43,153 bases of DNA, taken from positions 1 through 43,153 of the forward strand of contig CAZIMM010000012.1 in assembly GCA_964540415.1 (NCBI GenBank). Reading direction: 5' to 3'. Each line of letters opens with the position of its first letter. Positions within the stretch are counted from its first letter, which is position 1. Below, in pieces: positions 1 to 10,000 of the stretch. The notes beneath the pieces were generated by a model that saw only the letters and a list, made by a program, of their open reading frames with translations, was not told the origin of the DNA and did no database searches. Both the position numbers and the translations under genes were made by a program. This DNA is from CAZIMM01 sp964540415. Lineage in GTDB: Bacteria; Bacillota; Clostridia; Oscillospirales; Acutalibacteraceae.

Positions 1-1
1 T

Positions 2-304
2 TTCGCGGGGCAGATAACCGGGGTTGAAGGCTATATGGAAAGTGCCGGGTCTGGAATAATTGCGGGCATCAACGCTGCTCGCAGGATTAAGGGCCTTGAC
101 CCGTTCATTCTCCCGACGCAGACAATGCTCGGAGCACTTGCGGATTATGTCAGCGCATCGCCGGCGAAGGATTTTCAGCCGATGGGCGCTAACTTCGGTA
201 TTTTACCGCCGCTCGAGAGCAGAATAAGGGATAAGAAACAACGGTACGAGGCGCTCGCGGTCAGAGGACTGGGCGTTTTGGACGAAATGAAAGACGGTAT
301 ATAA
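2..304 (+). CDS. trmFO: TrmFO C-terminal part (5' end outside window)
   Basis: This is the last 100 codons of the folate- and FAD-dependent tRNA (uracil-54-C5)-methyltransferase, which makes ribothymidine in the T-loop of tRNA using methylenetetrahydrofolate. The open frame runs in from the window edge and reads FAGQITGVEGYMESAGSG, a very characteristic TrmFO stretch just before the C-terminal FAD-binding segment, followed by GINAAR. The ATG at 35 is internal, not a start. The stop at 302-304 lies one base before the plsX ATG, so the two genes are probably cotranscribed. The family call is secure; only the missing N-terminal FAD-binding domain cannot be seen. Confidence 0.93.
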   Translation, partial: FAGQITGVEGYMESAGSGIIAGINAARRIKGLDPFILPTQTMLGALADYVSASPAKDFQPMGANFGILPPLESRIRDKKQRYEALAVRGLGVLDEMKDGI

Positions 305-305
305 G

Positions 306-1319
306 ATGAAAATAATAGTTGACGCATTCGGCGGAGACAACGCTCCGCTTGAAATAATCAAGGGCTGCGAATCGGCTGTCGGAGAATTGGGCTGTGAAAT
401 ATTGCTCGTCGGGGATGAGAAAAAAATCCGCGAGTGCGCACAGCAGAACAACGTCAGCCTCACCGGAATGGGAATTAAGCAGGCCGACGCCGTGTTCGAG
501 ATGGATTATCATCCGAAAAGCGTGATGCGTGAGCACTCCGACACCTCTCTGAGTGTGGGATTGAAGGCTCTTTCAGACGGCGAGGGAGACGCGTTTGTCA
601 GCGCGGGAAGCACGGGCGCTCTGGTTTTAGGCGCGGCGTTCATCGTCAAGCGCATAAAGGGTGTCAAGCGCTGCGCGATTGCAAGCATTCTGCCCACGAA
701 CATGCAGCCGGTCATGCTGCTGGACTGCGGGGCGAATGCCGAATGCAGATCCGAGCATCTTGTGCAGTTCGCGCAGATGGGAAGCATTTATATGCACAGT
801 GTGATGGGCGTGGAAAACCCCTCCGTCGGGCTTGCAAACATCGGAACGGAGGAAGCAAAGGGAGACACTCTGCGTGTGGAAACCTATCAACTGCTCAAAA
901 CGTGCAATCTGAACTTCACGGGCAACGCGGAAATCAGGGATATCCCGTTCGGAGGCTGTGACGTGGTTGTTGCGGACGGCTTCACCGGGAACGTCATTTT
1001 GAAAATGTATGAGGGCGTTGCGGGAGCAATGATGGCAAACCTGAAGAATATTTTCACAAAAAGTGCAATCACAAAGCTCTCGTTCCTCGGCGTCAAGCCG
1101 GGGCTGAAAGACTTCAAAAAGCGCATGGATTATACGGAATTCGGCGGAGCGCCGCTGATGGGCATTGCACGTCCCGTAATCAAAGCCCACGGTTCCTCAA
1201 ATGCAAAGGCAATCAAAAACGCAATCCGTCAGGCGTGCGGATGTGCGTCCTCCGGAATGACGGATATCATCGCGCAAAGCATCATAAACGAAAAGACGGT
1301 GGAAACAGACAATGATTGA
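306..1319 (+). CDS. plsX: Phosphate acyltransferase PlsX
   Basis: PlsX converts acyl-ACP to acyl-phosphate, the acyl donor for PlsY in the first step of phospholipid synthesis, at the cytoplasmic face of the membrane. The 337-residue length is normal for the family. Visible signatures are the N-terminal VDAFGGDNAP, the central GSTGALV, LLDCGAN, and the C-terminal FGGAPLMG. The ATG at 306 follows the trmFO stop directly. The 3' end overlaps rnc by 8 bases, which suggests translational coupling. In many Firmicutes acpP sits between plsX and rnc; here it does not, so the acyl-carrier protein must be encoded elsewhere. Confidence 0.96.
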   Translation: MKIIVDAFGGDNAPLEIIKGCESAVGELGCEILLVGDEKKIRECAQQNNVSLTGMGIKQADAVFEMDYHPKSVMREHSDTSLSVGLKALSDGEGDAFVSAGSTGALVLGAAFIVKRIKGVKRCAIASILPTNMQPVMLLDCGANAECRSEHLVQFAQMGSIYMHSVMGVENPSVGLANIGTEEAKGDTLRVETYQLLKTCNLNFTGNAEIRDIPFGGCDVVVADGFTGNVILKMYEGVAGAMMANLKNIFTKSAITKLSFLGVKPGLKDFKKRMDYTEFGGAPLMGIARPVIKAHGSSNAKAIKNAIRQACGCASSGMTDIIAQSIINEKTVETDND

Positions 1320-1992
1320 GCTTGCGGAGCTTCAGCAAAAAATGCACTATAAGTTTAATAATATCGAATTGCTCGAAACGGCGCTGACCCATTCGTCTTT
1401 TGCGAACGAATGCGCCGCGCACTGCGAGTGCAACGAACGGCTGGAGTTTCTGGGCGATTCCGTGCTCGGCTTCATTGCCGCCGAATATTATTTCACAAGC
1501 CGCAAGAGCCGCCCCGAGGGCGACCTCACAAAGCTGCGCGCCGCCTGCGTGTGCGAGAAGTCGCTTTTCGGTTTTGCAAAGCAGCTGGATCTCGGAGATT
1601 ACATCAGGCTGGGAAAAGGCGAGATTCACTCCGGCGGCAGCGAGCGTCCGTCAATTCTTGCGGACGCGTTCGAGGCGGTTATCGCCGCGGTTTATCTTGA
1701 CGGCGGAATGCCTGCCGCAAAAAAATATGTTCTGAGCTTCATCCGCCGAGCGGACACGGCTCCCTCCGCGTTTTCCGATTTCAAAAGCGTTCTTCAGGAG
1801 GTTGTTCAGCAGAACCCCGGCGAAAGGCTCGAATATGTGCTCACCGGGGAGAACGGGCCTGACCATGAAAAGGTTTTCACGGTTGAAGTGCATCTGAACA
1901 GCAATGTCTTCGCCGTCGGCGAGGGCAGGAGCAAAAAGCTTGCCGAGCAGGAAGCGGCAAAGCAGGCGCTGATGCTCATGGGGCTGTTATGA
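1312..1992 (+). CDS. rnc: Ribonuclease III
   Basis: Double-strand-specific endoribonuclease for rRNA processing and mRNA turnover. The 226-residue protein has the usual two parts. The N-terminal RNase III domain carries the signature ERLEFLGDSVL near residue 43 and the second acidic motif DAFEAVIAAVYLDGG near residue 118, which together supply the Mg2+-binding carboxylates. The C-terminal double-stranded-RNA-binding domain (about residues 155-226) ends with the typical GRSKKLAEQEAAKQAL. It overlaps plsX by 8 bases upstream and the radical SAM gene by 4 bases (ATGA) downstream, so it sits inside an operon. No key residue appears to be missing. Confidence 0.96.
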   Translation: MIELAELQQKMHYKFNNIELLETALTHSSFANECAAHCECNERLEFLGDSVLGFIAAEYYFTSRKSRPEGDLTKLRAACVCEKSLFGFAKQLDLGDYIRLGKGEIHSGGSERPSILADAFEAVIAAVYLDGGMPAAKKYVLSFIRRADTAPSAFSDFKSVLQEVVQQNPGERLEYVLTGENGPDHEKVFTVEVHLNSNVFAVGEGRSKKLAEQEAAKQALMLMGLL

Positions 1993-2975
1993 GCCACGGA
2001 AACATAGCAATATTTGTGCCGCACATGGGCTGCCCGCACAAGTGCAGCTTTTGTGACCAACATATAATTTCCGGCGAGGCGAAGGCGCCGAGCGCCGGGG
2101 AAGTCACGGAAACACTGCTCCGTGCACAAAAAGAGATGCGTTCAACCGAACGCCAGCTCGCCTTTTTCGGCGGCAGCTTCACCGCGATTGACAGGGACTG
2201 CATGGAATCCCTGCTCGCGGCCGCGAAGCCCTTTGTCGAAAACGATTTTCTGAACGGGGGCATACGCGTTTCAACAAGGCCGGACGCAATAGACGACGAT
2301 GTTTGCCGCCTGCTGTTTTCATACGGTGTGCGCAGCGTTGAGCTGGGTGCGCAGAGCATGGACGACAGGGTGCTTGCGCTCAACGGACGCGGACACACGG
2401 CGCTTGATGTTGAAAGAGCGTCGCACACAATCAAAGAAAACGGACTGTCTCTCGGCTTGCAGATGATGACCGGCCTTTATGCCTCGACTTTTAGCGAAAG
2501 CATTGAAACAGCCGAAAAGCTCATCCGGCTTTCACCCGAGACGGTGAGGATATATCCCACGGTGGTGCTGCGGGGTACAAGGCTCGATGAGCTGCGGAAA
2601 AGCGGCGAATATGCGCCGCCGGGACTTGAGGAAACGGTTGAGGTGTGCGCACAGCTGCTCGAAATGTTCATGAACGCGGGCATCGCGGTTATCCGCCTCG
2701 GTCTGCACGCGAGCAGAGAAATTGAGGAGAAGATGACCGGAGGAGCTTACCATCCGGCGCTCAGGGAGCTGTGCGAGAGCAGGCTCATGCTCAAAAGGGC
2801 ACGGCAGGTGCTCAAAAACAAAGGGGAGAACACATTAATTGTTGCTCCCGGCTTTACGTCAAAAATGACAGGGCAGCACAGATGCAACCTGTCAGATCTC
2901 AAAAGGGAAGGCTTTATTTGCAGGGTATGTGAAAGCGCGGACATCGCTCCGTTTGAAATAAAGGTAACAACATAA
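1989..2975 (+). CDS. Radical SAM protein, Elp3-like, of the rnc-smc cluster
   Basis: A 328-residue radical SAM enzyme. The cluster-binding motif CPHKCSFC is at residues 15-22 (Cys15, Cys19, Cys22) and would ligate a [4Fe-4S] cluster that cleaves S-adenosylmethionine. AFFGGSFTAI follows and is typical of the Elp3/HemN-like branch. The partner GNAT acetyltransferase domain of full Elp3 is absent; the C-terminus is short and holds CNLSDL and a CRVC pair. The gene lies between rnc and smc, an arrangement familiar in Clostridia, and overlaps rnc by 4 bases. The substrate is unknown; RNA modification is only an inference from the Elp3 resemblance. Confidence 0.85.
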   Translation: MSHGNIAIFVPHMGCPHKCSFCDQHIISGEAKAPSAGEVTETLLRAQKEMRSTERQLAFFGGSFTAIDRDCMESLLAAAKPFVENDFLNGGIRVSTRPDAIDDDVCRLLFSYGVRSVELGAQSMDDRVLALNGRGHTALDVERASHTIKENGLSLGLQMMTGLYASTFSESIETAEKLIRLSPETVRIYPTVVLRGTRLDELRKSGEYAPPGLEETVEVCAQLLEMFMNAGIAVIRLGLHASREIEEKMTGGAYHPALRELCESRLMLKRARQVLKNKGENTLIVAPGFTSKMTGQHRCNLSDLKREGFICRVCESADIAPFEIKVTT

Positions 2976-2986
2976 AGGAAAAGAAT

Positions 2987-5900
2987 ATGTATTTAAAGTC
3001 ACTTGAAATGCAGGGCTTCAAATCCTTTCCGGACAAGACGGTGCTCGACTTCGGCAAAGGCATAACCTCCGTTGTCGGACCGAACGGCTCAGGCAAGAGC
3101 AATATTTCCGACGCGGTGCGCTGGGTGCTCGGCGAGCAGTCCACCAAGAGCCTGCGCGGCTCCAAAATGGAGGACGTCATATTCAGCGGAACAAACGTCC
3201 GCAAGGCTCAGGGCTTTGCGGAGGTTACTCTGCGCCTTGACAATTCCGACCGCACTATGCCCGGCTGCGACAGGGATGAAGTGGCTGTTACAAGAAGATA
3301 TTACCGCTCGGGTGAGAGCGAATACATACTCAACGGCGAAACCGTCCGCCTCAAGGATGTTCACTCGATGTTCATGGACACGGGTCTCGGCAGGGACGGT
3401 TATTCGATTGTCAGCCAGGGCAAGGTTGCGGACATGGTGTCCTCAAAGTCCAACCAGAGGCGTGAAATGCTTGAGGAGGCATCCGGCATTTCGCATTACA
3501 GATACCGCCGCACGGACGCGGGACGCAAGCTCGAACAGGCAGAGGAAAACCTCATCCGTCTGCGCGACATTCTTGCAGAGCTGGAGGGTCGTGTCGGCCC
3601 GCTTAAGATTCAAAGCGAAAAGGCGAAAAAGTTCCTCGTGCTTGCAGACGAAAGAAAGAAGCTCGAAATCGGACTGTGGCTGCACACAACCGGAAAACTC
3701 AAGGCTTCCCTTGCCGAGCAGGAGGACAAGATGTCCGTTGCCTCGGCGCAGTATGCACAGGTTGAGGCGGAGCTTGCCGAGCTTGAGGAAAATGAGGAAA
3801 AAGCTTCGCAGAAAAGCCGCGACATCACAGCGAAAATCGAACAGCTCCGCACGGACTCCGCAAACGTTGAGGAGCGTGCCGCGCACATCGACGCGCAGGT
3901 TGCGGTTGAACTCAACTCAATCACACACAACAACGAAACAATCGACAGAATAACAAGAGACATGGAGGCGGCAGTCGCCTCACGCCGTGACCTGGACGAC
4001 AGCATCACCGATGAAATGGCAACAGTCGCAATGCTCAAAAACGCCGAGGCACAAAAAAGGGCGCAGCTTGCGGACGCTGTCAGCGAGCTGGAGGGCATGG
4101 ACAGCCGCTCCGGAGAATTCGCGGAAAAAATCGCGGTACTTTCGGAAAAGATATCTCTGCTTGCCGTGCAGATCGGCGACAGCAGGGTCAGGCTTTCCGC
4201 CGCGGTTTCGTCAATTGAGGAAACCGGCTCGAGAATCGGGACAATTGACGGCGCGGTTGCGGTTCGCGAGGAAGCCTGTGCAAAGCTTGAGGAAAACGCT
4301 GCCGCAGCCCGCAGGCTGCTCGCGGAAGGCAGGGAGCTTGCGGCGTCACTCGAAAACACGGTGGCGGGCTATCAGATGCGCGTAATAAACCGGGAAGACA
4401 AATGCAGCGAAGCTCAAAAGGAAATTGACACGCTCGGAATTGAAATTGACAAGGTTGTTTCCCGCTCCAAAATGCTTGACGGCATGGAGAAAAACATGGA
4501 GGGCTATTCGGGCAGCGTCAAAGCCGTTGTCAGAGAGTCCGGCAGGGGAAGGCTCAGAGGTATTCACGGTGCGCTGTCACGGCTGATAAGCGTTGACGAG
4601 AAGTACGCCGCCGCAATCGAAACCGCTCTGGGCGCGGCAATTCAGAACATCGTCACTGACAATGAAAACGACGCAAAGCGTGCGATAAGCTATCTCAAGG
4701 AGAGCAAGGAGGGCAGGGCGACCTTCCTGCCGATAAGCTCGATTTCCGGCAGAACTCTCGACGAAAAAGGTCTTGACGATGCTTACGGCTTCATAGCCAT
4801 GGCTCACACGCTCGTAAAATGCGACAAAAAATATGACGGCATTGTCACCTCACTCCTCGGAAAAACCGCGGTGGTGGAGGATATGGACGCTGCCGTAGCA
4901 ATTGCAAAAAAATATTCCTACCGCTTTAAGCTCGTCACGCTCGACGGTCAGGTTGTGAATCCCGGCGGCTCAATGACGGGCGGTTCACGCGTTCAGAACG
5001 CGGGAATACTCAGCAGGGCAAATGAAATTGAAAAGCTCAACAAAAAAGCAAAGGAGCTTGAACAGGAGCTCATTCAAAAGCGCGAGGTACATAAAACCCT
5101 GCTGGAAGGCCTTTCGGCCGCGAAGGCGGAGCTGGACGGCGCAGAGGCAGACCTCACAAGGGCTCAGGAGGACGTGATACGCCGTGAGGGCGAGGTCACT
5201 CTTGCGGAAAATACGCTGACAGCGGCGCGCGAGGCGATTGAGGAGCTGAAAACCGAAAAGTCAACGGCGGAGGAAAGGCTTGCCGCTCTTGAAAAACAGC
5301 GGGACAGCGCAAAGGAACAGGCGCAGGAGCTCGAAAAGCAGTCCGCGGGGCTGCAGGAGGAAATCCGCTCTGCCGACATGGGCAGACGTGAGCTCGACGA
5401 AAACAGAACGCAGCTCAAAACCTCAGAGGGCAAGTTGAAGCTTGAACTGCTGGCGGTGCAGAAAGATATTCAGGCGAAGCTGGAAATCGTCGCATCACTG
5501 AGGCACAGAATCTCCGACCACGGCGACAGGGTTGAGGATCTTAACGCCGAGATAACAAAAATTGCTCTGAGCAGCATCGAAATCAAGAAGAACGTGCTCG
5601 CACTTGAAGCAGAGGCGCAAGAACTAAGGGAGCACAACAAAAATTTCGGGACGGACGTTGAAAAGCTTGCCTCAGAGCGCGAGGAGACGGACGCGAGCGT
5701 CACATCCCTGCGCGCTCTCGAAAGAGAAAAGAGCGCAGACCGTGAACGCCTTAGCGGCGAGCTTGCAAGGCTTGAGGAACGCCGCGCGGTTATGGAGCAG
5801 GAGCTTGAGGAAACAGTGAACAAGCTCTACGATGAATATCAGCTCACCCGCCGAGAGGCACAGGAGCAGGGCTACGGAGTTGACGAGCCGGCAAAGGCAC

Positions 5901-6559
5901 AGCGGGAGCTTCAGGAAATCCGGGGAAAGATACGCGCCCTCGGAAGCGTGAACGTAGACGCAATTGATGAATACCGCGAGGTGTCCGAAAGATATGAGTT
6001 CATGAGTGGGCAGATTGACGACATCGAAAAGTCCCGCGAGGAGCTTCTTAAGCTCATCGGCGAGCTGACGGCAAAGATGTCGGAGCAGTTCAGAACGCAG
6101 TTTGTGAAAATCAACGCTTTCTTCGGCGAGACCTTCTCCGAACTGTTTGACGGAGGCAAGGCGGAGCTGATTCTGGAAAACCCGCTGGACGTGCTGGAAT
6201 GCCCGATTGAAATTAAGGTTCAGCCTCCCGGAAAGAATGTGCAGAACATCGACCTGCTTTCCGGCGGCGAGAAAGGTCTGTCGGCAATAGCGCTTCTGTT
6301 TGCCATCCTCAAGGTTTCCCCCGCGCCCTTCTGCTTCTTCGATGAAGTTGAGGCGGCACTCGACGAGGTCAACGTCACCAGGTATGCGCAATACGCACGC
6401 AGGATGACGAAAAACACCCAGTTCATTTTGATAACTCACCGACGCGGAACAATGGAGGAGGCGGACGTGCTTTACGGAGTGACAATGCAGGAAAAGGGTG
6501 TTTCAAAACTGCTGGAACTGAAAACCGCCGAGATGGCAAAGCGCATGGGACTGGCATAA
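2987..6559 (+). CDS. smc: Chromosome segregation ATPase SMC
   Basis: SMC condenses and resolves replicated chromosomes together with ScpA and ScpB. The 1190-residue protein has the canonical order. The Walker A box GPNGSGKS is at residues 31-38. Long Glu/Lys/Ala-rich coiled coils flank a hinge at about 503-667 (from GYSGSVKAVV to GGSMTGGS). The ABC signature LLSGGEKGLS is near 1091, and Walker B CFFDEVEAALD near 1116 carries the catalytic Glu. A ribosome site (AAAGGAAAAG) precedes the ATG at 2987 by a few bases. ftsY, which often follows smc in Firmicutes, is not present; a palindromic intergenic element and exported proteins come next. Confidence 0.97.
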   Translation: MYLKSLEMQGFKSFPDKTVLDFGKGITSVVGPNGSGKSNISDAVRWVLGEQSTKSLRGSKMEDVIFSGTNVRKAQGFAEVTLRLDNSDRTMPGCDRDEVAVTRRYYRSGESEYILNGETVRLKDVHSMFMDTGLGRDGYSIVSQGKVADMVSSKSNQRREMLEEASGISHYRYRRTDAGRKLEQAEENLIRLRDILAELEGRVGPLKIQSEKAKKFLVLADERKKLEIGLWLHTTGKLKASLAEQEDKMSVASAQYAQVEAELAELEENEEKASQKSRDITAKIEQLRTDSANVEERAAHIDAQVAVELNSITHNNETIDRITRDMEAAVASRRDLDDSITDEMATVAMLKNAEAQKRAQLADAVSELEGMDSRSGEFAEKIAVLSEKISLLAVQIGDSRVRLSAAVSSIEETGSRIGTIDGAVAVREEACAKLEENAAAARRLLAEGRELAASLENTVAGYQMRVINREDKCSEAQKEIDTLGIEIDKVVSRSKMLDGMEKNMEGYSGSVKAVVRESGRGRLRGIHGALSRLISVDEKYAAAIETALGAAIQNIVTDNENDAKRAISYLKESKEGRATFLPISSISGRTLDEKGLDDAYGFIAMAHTLVKCDKKYDGIVTSLLGKTAVVEDMDAAVAIAKKYSYRFKLVTLDGQVVNPGGSMTGGSRVQNAGILSRANEIEKLNKKAKELEQELIQKREVHKTLLEGLSAAKAELDGAEADLTRAQEDVIRREGEVTLAENTLTAAREAIEELKTEKSTAEERLAALEKQRDSAKEQAQELEKQSAGLQEEIRSADMGRRELDENRTQLKTSEGKLKLELLAVQKDIQAKLEIVASLRHRISDHGDRVEDLNAEITKIALSSIEIKKNVLALEAEAQELREHNKNFGTDVEKLASEREETDASVTSLRALEREKSADRERLSGELARLEERRAVMEQELEETVNKLYDEYQLTRREAQEQGYGVDEPAKAQRELQEIRGKIRALGSVNVDAIDEYREVSERYEFMSGQIDDIEKSREELLKLIGELTAKMSEQFRTQFVKINAFFGETFSELFDGGKAELILENPLDVLECPIEIKVQPPGKNVQNIDLLSGGEKGLSAIALLFAILKVSPAPFCFFDEVEAALDEVNVTRYAQYARRMTKNTQFILITHRRGTMEEADVLYGVTMQEKGVSKLLELKTAEMAKRMGLA

Positions 6560-6588
6560 ATAACAATTTGTACACCTGCCGGTTTTCC

Positions 6589-6610
6589 GGAGCGACGAGG
6601 GCGTCGCTCC
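6589..6610. repeat. Perfect 9-bp palindromic hairpin after smc
   Basis: GGAGCGACG and CGTCGCTCC (6589-6597 and 6602-6610) form a perfect 9-bp stem around the loop AGGG. The sequence CTACG follows instead of a T-run, so this is a poor intrinsic terminator. It looks more like a dispersed GC-rich intergenic palindrome of the kind common in gut Clostridia. Only one copy is visible here. Confidence 0.55.
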
Positions 6611-6692
6611 CTACGCGGATGAAACACCGTGCCTCGGGTGCTGCAAATAAATATTTACACTTTTCAATATAATTTTGGTATGGAGGAACAAG

Positions 6693-6908
6693 ATGAAAAA
6701 ATATATTGCCGAACACACCGAAAAAATTGTCTGCATCGCGGTTTCAGGCGCGATTCTGTTGCTGCTGGTGCCCTGCGTAGGTGCCTTTGCCGCGAGCTTC
6801 GACCTTCCGCCCGAGCTTGACAAAATCATGGAAATCGTCATGCCGATTGTAAATCTTGCGGAGCGTATTTCAAAGTTCTTCCGTATGTTGCTTTTTCTGA
6901 CAAATTAA
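6693..6908 (+). CDS. 71-residue exported or membrane peptide
   Basis: A small gene of unknown function. The start at 6693 is chosen because GGAGG (6682-6686) lies 6 bases upstream; an upstream TTG at 6675 would place that ribosome site inside the coding region. The peptide has a basic N-terminus, a hydrophobic stretch (about residues 14-34, VCIAVSGAILLLLVPCVGAF) and an Ala-rich possible signal-peptidase site around AFAAS. The short tail ends in an amphipathic segment with FFRMLLFL. It sits between smc and a very large exoprotein whose C-terminus is also a hydrophobic amphipathic tail. It may be a signal peptide plus tail only, or a single-pass membrane peptide. Confidence 0.6.
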   Translation: MKKYIAEHTEKIVCIAVSGAILLLLVPCVGAFAASFDLPPELDKIMEIVMPIVNLAERISKFFRMLLFLTN

Positions 6909-6993
6909 CCTATAAAATTACATAGCAGAAAAATTCAAGAAGACACTGTGGGTGAAATCTAACAAAAATATTAAATTTTTTTCAAAAAAACTA

Positions 6994-7022
6994 TTGTAAT
7001 ATGCTTGACACTGTGATATCAT
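6994..7022 (+). promoter_or_regulatory. Putative promoter for the 1577-aa exoprotein
   Basis: TTGTAA (6994-6999), a 17-base spacer and TATCAT (7017-7022) lie in an AT-rich stretch about 75 bases before the start codon. The -10 matches the consensus at 5 of 6 positions and the -35 at 4 of 6. A TTGACA at 7005-7010 has no matching -10 at a normal distance. Confidence 0.4.
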
Positions 7023-7098
7023 TATTCTGAACAGTGGTGTACTGTCACCACATATAATGTATTGCAGTGTTTCTTTTATTCTTATGGAGGTGTTAATT

Positions 7099-10000
7099 AT
7101 GTCAAAATCAAAAAGGCTGCTGTGCGTAATCATGGCATGTGTACTTATGCTCGGAACCCTGGGAGTGGGCGCTTCTGCATATGCGTCTTACAGCACACCG
7201 CAGGGCTTCAACAGCGTGGGCAAGCCCGTATACACATTTGAACAGTCATGTTCCATGCTCTGCGACTACATAGATGCGCTCTTGTATGAACAAGATATTT
7301 ATTTTGAGAAGGACATTGTCGTGGCAACTCTGACATTTGACCTGCGCTCGATTGACGGGTTGTATTGGTCGATTGAGCATCTGCTCGGTCAGGGTATCTG
7401 GACTGTTGCAAAACCCCTCATCGGCGATTTGAAAAAGCTCAACGGCGACGCTGTTAAGGGCGTGCGCCGCACTTCTAACAACGATTCTGCGGTGCTTTAT
7501 GCTCTTGTGCAGTTCCTTTACGACAACCGCTCAAGCATCATCGGAAAGCTTGTTGACGGCTCGATAAACTGGGGTCTTGTCGACAATTTCGCCGACCTCC
7601 CCGCAATGATAACCAATCTCCCCGTTTACCTCAAGGAGACGGTTTACCGCAAGCTTGAGGGCTTGGCGGACGACGCGGCGCTTCCCGCAAATTATTCTGT
7701 TGACGTCGCTCTTCAGGATATGGTTAACGGCCTGATTATCGGCGAGCTTGACACAGCAACCGGTAAATACAGCGGCTTCCTTCCCTGCTTCGGTGAAAGC
7801 GAGTCCTCGAGGGCAAAAATCAGTCTGTCCGAAATCTCTTTCTATGATTTTGTGCAGAACCTGATTGACGCTGCCCTGGCGGATATTGCCATTCCGCTTG
7901 TTACCGATCTCCTCGTTGAAAAAACACCCGCCGGCGAAGAACCGGATGAGGATTCATTGATGATTGTTACAACCGATGAATTCCCCTACGGCGAGCCCGG
8001 CCACGGCGGAATTGCCGCAATGGTTCCCGGAATCGTCAACATCTTCCTCCCCGAGGCGAGCTATGCTCATTTCACATGGAATGAGAATCAGTTCCCGCTG
8101 CTTGAGCTGGAGAGATATCTCCACTGGCTGCTGCTGAGTGAGGATGCCACATACACCTACGACGATAACAACAACCTCACCGGTTGGTCATATGCCGTGA
8201 CGGCAACACCTGTCGGTCTCAACGCAATCTTCTCGCTTGAAGACGGATTTACGGTTGACCAGCCGTTCAATGACGCTCTTGTTCCGAACCTCATCACATT
8301 CATTGCACTTCTTCCCGGCCTCGGCTCAACGCTCGGCGTTGAGTTCCTCCAGGGACTTGACTTCCCGGATGAGGCAACACTCAGAGCAATGGATCCCATT
8401 GAGATGTTCGCCCTCATCATCAGGCAGATTGTGCCGAACTTCCTTGAGGTGAGAATCCCGGCTTCCTGCAACGACATCGAATCCTGCGTGTTCTACATCG
8501 TCAGAAGCTTCGCAATGGATATTCTGCCGGAAATCGACTATTCAAGCCTTATTCAGGCAAACGGCAAGCCGGTTCACAGGGCATATCTTGAAATCGGCGC
8601 AGATTTGCTTGTGTATTACCTCAACAGCGTAATTGATGTTAATCTGAGCTATGCTACGAACTTCGAGGGAACCCTTGAGGATTTGATTGACTGGGCTGTT
8701 GACAGATACGGCGTTATGTTCAACGTCACAAATTACAGCTCCTACACTACAGTCTGGCAGAAGCTCGATGCCACAGTCTTCGACCTCATCCCGCTCAACT
8801 GGCTGTGCGGCGATATCACCGGCTCCGAAGATCTCATTATGGACACGATTTTCGACAATCTTGTTGAGTTCAGATTCGGCCAGATGCTTTCATTCATCGG
8901 CAAGAACAACGGAGACGGGGCGGCGGAATTCCATCAGCCGGTTGTTCCCGTGGTTCTCTCCCTTGTCACCAGAGTGCTCAACGCGGCCTGCCAGGGCATA
9001 GCAGTTCTGCCGACCGGAACAAGCACTCTCAAGACTCTTGACGCTGTGTTTGAAAAATCAATGTTGAGGTCAATTGTTGAAAACTTCATTGTTGCACTCA
9101 ACAGCAAGAAGTCCGCGGTCTTCCCGAAGCTGCTTCCTCTTGTGGCCATGCTCATGGGTCTTCAGGGCGATGCGGGCTACAAGGTTGAGGGCGCTCCCGA
9201 AACCGAGGCTCCCGCAACCATCAACCAGCTCCGCCAGAGGCTCTATTCCCAGCAGCACGACAACACCGGGCTTATCTGCAGCGACGACGGTTATGTTTCC
9301 TTCGGTGAGGTGGATTTCACCCCGCAGTATATTTTCAATCAATACAAGGATTGGTACAAGAAAGCTTATGACCTTCTGAAAGCATATGAGGTTAATCCCT
9401 ATCTTGTCAATCCCTACGACATCACGGACACTTACTACTGCATCGGTTATTATTATGACCTTATGACGCAGAAGTCAACCTTCTACAACCGCTATCTTGT
9501 TGAGGAAATCAACTATGCAACCTCGCAGAATTATGCCGATTTGCAGGCACCTTACCTCAACGGCGAGGTGGACCTCGACGGTATACCGCTTCCGCCGCAC
9601 TACAGCCTGCGTTCATGGAACAACTACGTCACTGCGCTCAACTTCGCAAACGATGTTGTCAATTCCTCGGTTTCCAACCTCAGGCAGTCACTGATTTCCG
9701 ATGCCAGAAAGAATCTGTATAACGCCCAGAAGGCGCTCACCCTTTTCACCGGCTTCGCAAATTATGCGGCTCTTGACGGTGCCATTGATTACGCTGAAAG
9801 CAGAATCGGCAACGACCTTTCAAAGTATACAACCAACACCGCCAACGCTTACAGCCGTGCACTCAGCGCCGCAAAGAATCTTCCCAGAGACTATGATACC
9901 GCGCAGCAGAACTTAATCAATTCGGCGGCATCGGCTCTTACAACCGCCAGAATGAACCTTGAGGTCTGGGAGCTCAGCTATGAGCTCGGTGCGTCCTTTA

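Noticed and set aside
7005..7010. TTGACA as -35 for the 1577-aa gene
   Set aside because: No acceptable -10 lies 16-18 bases downstream; the pair at 6994/7017 fits better.
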